Assembly: GCA_030617525.1 (NCBI GenBank)
Contig: JAUWVG010000156.1
Location: forward strand, 1-6,187
Direction: 5' to 3'
Source of the DNA: Candidatus Aminicenantota bacterium
Lineage (GTDB): Bacteria > Acidobacteriota > Aminicenantia > Aminicenantales > Aminicenantaceae
DNA: 6,187 nucleotides
Position 1 is the first letter of the stretch; each line of letters starts with the position of its first letter. This document shows, piece after piece, positions 5,716 through 6,187 of this stretch. The notes beneath the pieces are model-generated. The model was not told where the DNA came from. It did not search any database and saw only the letters and a program-made list of their open reading frames with translations. A program made the translations under genes and the position numbers.

Positions 5716-5726
5716 TCCACCGGATT
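5710..5726 (-). terminator. Weak candidate rho-independent terminator after the VPS10-like gene
   Basis: On the - strand AATCC-GGT-GGATT forms a 5-bp stem with a 3-base loop and runs directly into a T tract (complement of the A run at 5711-5715). It lies about 33 bp after the stop at 5759. The stem is short with only two G-C pairs, so its efficiency is doubtful. Confidence 0.35.
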
Positions 5727-5758
5727 ATGAGTTGAAGCCGCTATAATGTCAGTGAACG

Positions 5759-6187
5759 CTAGTTTCCATTGCCCTCCAGTTTGGGATCTTGGCGCACTAA
5801 AACTTTTCCGGAATACACATTGCCATTGACGGTCAGTTTCACTCCATATGTTCCCGGTTCGGCAGTAACCGCTCCTCCACCCCGGCCAAAACCTCTCATC
5901 CGCATGGCTCCGCCGCCAAAGCCGATTGTTTCAAAGGCTTTTCTCTGTATGGCTTGAGCTTCTCTGTAGCCTAAACCGGACTGCTTGAGCTGTTCAAGCG
6001 CTTTTTCGATCGTTTCCTTTTGTGCTTCCTCTACCTCCGGTCGTTGAAGGATCCTGTCCATCATCGACTGCATCTGCGTAAGACTCTGTTTCATCTGTTC
6101 GGGCGAAGGATCAAAACGCATGTCCCACATCAAACGGCTGATCCCTGCTTCCATATCATTGAATGTGTAAGTCGTCTTGAGTTCGCC
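5759..6187 (-). CDS. VPS10/sortilin-like beta-propeller protein (BNR/WD40-type), C-terminal fragment
   Basis: The frame is open through the window edge at 6187, so only the last 142 residues are seen; the ATG at 6152-6154 is internal. The segment EAGISRLMWDMRFDP resembles the junction after the propeller in large secreted proteins often labelled VPS10 domain-containing or BNR-repeat glycosyl hydrolase, where a form like G-x-N-R-x-x-W-D-x-R is typical. A helical, Gln/Glu-rich middle follows, then a glycine-rich stretch (GFGGGAMRMRGFGRGGG), and finally PGTYGVKLTVNGNVYSGKVL, a fibronectin-like closing strand region common at the end of this family. These proteins are usually exported; the N-terminus and signal peptide are outside the window. 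True enzymatic activity is uncertain because the glycosyl-hydrolase label is mainly by homology. Confidence 0.75.
   Translation of the reverse strand, partial: GELKTTYTFNDMEAGISRLMWDMRFDPSPEQMKQSLTQMQSMMDRILQRPEVEEAQKETIEKALEQLKQSGLGYREAQAIQRKAFETIGFGGGAMRMRGFGRGGGAVTAEPGTYGVKLTVNGNVYSGKVLVRQDPKLEGNGN

Overview
The window looks like a bacterial chromosome segment with a small patch of accessory DNA in the middle. The outer genes are a truncated S9 (prolyl oligopeptidase family) serine peptidase on the + strand, and on the - strand a complete GAF/HD-GYP cyclic-di-GMP phosphodiesterase and the C-terminus of a VPS10/sortilin-like beta-propeller protein. S9 peptidases together with secreted VPS10/BNR-propeller proteins are common in Acidobacteriota, Aminicenantes and similar environmental lineages. 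That is a weak lineage guess from gene families only; no rRNA or other marker is present.

Layout. 1-1008: peptidase C-terminal half. 1009-4335: insert lying exactly between the stop codons of two convergent genes. 4336-5517: HD-GYP gene. 5518-5758: regulatory spacer. 5759-6187: VPS10-like C-terminus. Inside the insert, two cargo modules are separated by three same-direction copies of one decayed element: copy A (about 1012-1352), the abiEi-abiEii type IV toxin-antitoxin operon (1424-2903), copy B (about 3034-3310), a class I SAM-dependent methyltransferase (3340-4095), and copy C (about 4095-4305).

The repeated element reads as the 3' end of an IS91-type (Y2, rolling-circle) transposase gene carrying an internal deletion, followed in A and B by about 150 bp of non-coding terminal sequence. 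The last 102 bp of that non-coding part differ at one position between A and B, although the rest has diverged. A and C begin directly behind the stop codon of the preceding gene. The result is a gene-repeat-gene-repeat-gene-repeat array that suggests modular capture by a non-autonomous, rolling-circle-type element or recombination between its copies.

The AbiE operon carries a readable autoregulatory region: a near-consensus sigma70 promoter overlaid by four copies of a heptamer in a nested dyad. AbiEi is expected to bind it and repress the operon. The methyltransferase is visibly more AT-rich than the flanking genes and has its own Shine-Dalgarno sequence. Nothing visible ties it to AbiE in function, so I treat the two as separate cargo. 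The most interesting signal is the repeat array and its conserved end, not an unknown protein.
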